A stretch of DNA of 6,802 bases. Origin: an uncultured Collinsella sp. GTDB taxonomy: Bacteria; Actinomycetota; Coriobacteriia; Coriobacteriales; Coriobacteriaceae. This document shows, in pieces, positions 4,798 to 6,802 of this stretch. The stretch's first letter is position 1; each line of letters opens with the position of its first letter. The DNA lies in the NCBI GenBank assembly GCA_900554455.1, contig USHT01000064.1, positions 1 through 6,802 on the forward strand, in the 5' to 3' direction. The notes below the pieces were generated by a model. That model was given only the letters and a program-made list of their open reading frames with translations, made no database searches and was not told where the DNA came from. The position numbers were made by a program, and so were the translations under genes.

Positions 4798-6802
4798 ATG
4801 CCTGTTCGAATCTATACCACCAATGCCGGCACGGATTTGAGCGATGCCGAGGCGGCGCTACTGGCCGACCTGGTTGCCCGCCACGGGCGCGCTGTTCTGT
4901 TGGCGCCAACATTTGCCGAGCTCGACCTGTGCCGCCATGATGCGGCGGAAGCCGGGGTTTCACTGGGTGTCGACTACAAGACGCCCACATCGTGGCTCAG
5001 CTCGCTGTGGGAGCTTATGGGCGATGGCCGCAGCTTTGTGGACAACCTTCAGCGCCAGATGCTGTTCTCGGACATGATCGACCGCCGCGACGACGCCGCT
5101 CTGCAGCCGCTTTCGCGCAGCCAGGGCACAGTGCGCATGCTCGCGCGCATGGCCCGCGACGTGTTGCCGGGCGTTGCGGGGACGGGTGCCGAACGATGCC
5201 GTGGCGACAACTGCCGGCCTGAGCCAAAAAGCGATGCCGAGGCTCGTGTGTTCGAGCTGTTGAGCGCCTATGCGAGCGGTTTGGACCGTCGAGATATGGT
5301 CGAGCCCTGCGAGGCAGCCGACATTATGGCCGGTGCCCTGGCCGATAGCCTGCCGGCGTGCGCCCGCGCCGTATGCGTGCGCGGTACCACGTCGTTTACG
5401 CACGGTCTACTCGAGCTGCTGTCTGCCGTGGCGAACAATGGGGGAGAGGTCGTCGTGCTGCTTGCCCGCGAGCAGGCGGCGATGCGCGAGGAGCTTGCCA
5501 CGGCATTTGATGCCCGCGGTGTGCTGTTTGAGATCGCGCCGCTGGGGGAGGACGCCGTCGCGTCTGATGTCGCTTGCGGGGCCGCCGCTCAGCCTGCCTT
5601 TATTGAGGTCGCCGGCCCCCATGCCCGTGCTCATGTCTATGCGGACGCCATCGATAAGTTGGTGAAAGCGCACAAGGAGTCCAAGGCCGATAAAGCTACT
5701 GCAACGCCCGCCGACCCCGTGCGCGTGCTCGTCGTTTCTGCCCGGGCACCCCAGCTGTTTGGTGAGCTCGCCTCTCGTCTGGCGGCTCGTCATATCGCTG
5801 CCGAGACAACTGAGTTCACGGCGTTTTCCCAATCCATTGCGGGCAGGCAGTTTGCGGCGCTTGCCGGCCTGATCGAGCGCATGAAGGCCGCCGATGAGGG
5901 CATGGCGTCAAAGACCGAGTGGTGGCCCGCGCCGGAGCTTACCGACTGGATTTACAGCCCGCTTTCGGGTGCTGATGCCGCCAATGCTCGAACCTTCGAT
6001 AAGAATATGCGTCTCTCGCGCAACAAGACTACCGCGGGCGTTAAGAGCCTGCTGCAGAGCGTCCAAGGCCAGGTGAGGGGCGCTCGCAAGGCGGCGAGTG
6101 ACGAAAACTGGTTTAAGAACGTGCCGTGTGTGGTCTCGGACGTGTTCCAGGCACTGTGGCGTGACAAGCCCGTGACGGCGCTCAAGGCCATGCTTGCCGT
6201 TGCCGAGGCGTTGCCCGATCGCTCGCTGGGCAGCTTGGATGGCCAAGCCCGTCGCCAAGCGGAGGCGGCCCTGCTGCGCCACGCCATCGACATCCTTATG
6301 AATGGCGCCCGCACGCTCGACGTGTCGCAGGCTGCAACCGTGCCCGTGCTCGATGGCATTCGCACCAAGGTGGACAAGCGCAGTACCGCCTACGATTACG
6401 AGACCTACGAGGTTAACCGTGCGCCACGTGCTCAGATTCGTTTTGTTTCGCTTGCCGATGCGGCGGCTCTGCGCCCCGGCAGCTACGATGCCGTGCTGTT
6501 TGCCGATGTCGACCTGGACAGCTATCCGCTTTCGCACGAAGAGGGCCCGCTTGCCACGTTGACAGCCGAGCTGCGCCGCGACGGCGTGTCTTTGGAGCCC
6601 GCTGCCCTGCTGCGCGTGCGCTTTGGCCACGCGATGCGGGCGTCACGCGGCCCGGTTGCGCTCGCCCGCGTGACGCACGATCGCCAGGCGCGCGAGTGCT
6701 ATCCGGCGGCCGTGTGGACCGAGTTGCGTGCGCACGCCAAGGCCGCTGACGATGCTAAGGCCGCTGGCGCCGACAAGGCGACGTGCGTGGGTGAGGGCGA
6801 TA
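4798..6802 (+). CDS. AddB-like helicase/nuclease subunit, N-terminal part (runs off the window)
   Basis: The frame starting at ATG 4798 stays open for 668 codons to the last base, so this is the largest gene here and its C-terminus is missing. It most resembles AddB-type subunits of bacterial recombinational-repair helicase-nucleases (PD-(D/E)XK exonuclease family), which process double-strand breaks. Supporting features are AVLLAPTFAELD (32-43), TPTSWLSSLWELMGDG (62-77), which resembles the early region of actinobacterial members, and YDAVLFADVDLDSYPL (563-578), like the late helicase-fold motif. No Walker A GxxGxGKT is visible at the N-terminus, so ATP hydrolysis is unlikely. The nuclease motif and any Fe-S cysteines would lie beyond 6802. 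Ribosome binding site GGAGG (4790-4794) is only 3 nt from the ATG. An addA-like gene would be expected downstream. The family call is moderate; the reading frame is certain. Confidence 0.55.
   Translation, partial: MPVRIYTTNAGTDLSDAEAALLADLVARHGRAVLLAPTFAELDLCRHDAAEAGVSLGVDYKTPTSWLSSLWELMGDGRSFVDNLQRQMLFSDMIDRRDDAALQPLSRSQGTVRMLARMARDVLPGVAGTGAERCRGDNCRPEPKSDAEARVFELLSAYASGLDRRDMVEPCEAADIMAGALADSLPACARAVCVRGTTSFTHGLLELLSAVANNGGEVVVLLAREQAAMREELATAFDARGVLFEIAPLGEDAVASDVACGAAAQPAFIEVAGPHARAHVYADAIDKLVKAHKESKADKATATPADPVRVLVVSARAPQLFGELASRLAARHIAAETTEFTAFSQSIAGRQFAALAGLIERMKAADEGMASKTEWWPAPELTDWIYSPLSGADAANARTFDKNMRLSRNKTTAGVKSLLQSVQGQVRGARKAASDENWFKNVPCVVSDVFQALWRDKPVTALKAMLAVAEALPDRSLGSLDGQARRQAEAALLRHAIDILMNGARTLDVSQAATVPVLDGIRTKVDKRSTAYDYETYEVNRAPRAQIRFVSLADAAALRPGSYDAVLFADVDLDSYPLSHEEGPLATLTAELRRDGVSLEPAALLRVRFGHAMRASRGPVALARVTHDRQARECYPAAVWTELRAHAKAADDAKAAGADKATCVGEGD

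Noticed and set aside
5908..6630. 240-codon - strand open frame within the AddB-like gene
   Set aside because: The + strand frame is open for 668 codons with a good start and continuous codon bias; the - strand frame shows no family motif or ribosome binding site.

Overview
The window looks like chromosomal DNA from a GC-rich Gram-positive bacterium. The best guess is a member of the Coriobacteriia, such as Collinsella. This rests on the gene set (a YerC/YecD TrpR-like regulator, a YvlD-type membrane protein, a cysteine-rich Rrf2 regulator divergent from cysK, an AddB-like exonuclease subunit), on GC-rich third codon positions, and on many compact GC-stem/T-tail terminators. It is an inference from style and gene content, not a database match. 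No tRNA, rRNA, CRISPR array, transposase or prophage genes were seen.

Layout, left to right. The last 29 codons of an unidentified gene (1-90, +) are followed after 15 bp by an RluA-family pseudouridine synthase (106-765, +). A stem-loop region (769-867) separates it from a convergent gene (882-1643, -). That gene starts as the tRNA 2-thiouridylase MnmA but ends as the C-terminus of a DeoR-family sugar regulator. Upstream of it, on the same strand, is cysteine synthase CysK (1825-2763, -). The cysK terminator sits almost on top of the mnmA promoter. Divergent from cysK is an Rrf2-family regulator (3017-3445, +) that carries a four-cysteine cluster. A strong bidirectional terminator (about 3508-3551) separates it from a small convergent membrane protein of the YvlD family (3587-3952, -). 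A 325-bp divergent spacer holds the promoter and structured leader of yerC (4278-4577, +). After the yerC terminator come an 89-bp near-perfect palindrome (4627-4715) and a 9-bp direct repeat. The window ends inside a long ORF (4798 to beyond 6802, +) that is probably the AddB-like subunit of a helicase-nuclease.

How the genes may work together. cysK and the Rrf2 regulator form a natural cysteine/sulfur control pair, with promoters and small palindromes between them. MnmA uses sulfur that originates from cysteine, so a cysK-mnmA arrangement makes metabolic sense, but this mnmA copy lacks its catalytic second half. The other genes (rRNA/tRNA pseudouridylation, envelope protein, TrpR-like regulator, DNA repair) look like independent housekeeping units.

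The most notable observation is the in-frame MnmA-DeoR chimera. It is either a genuine deletion fusion or an assembly join, and it should be checked before the gene is used as a normal mnmA.
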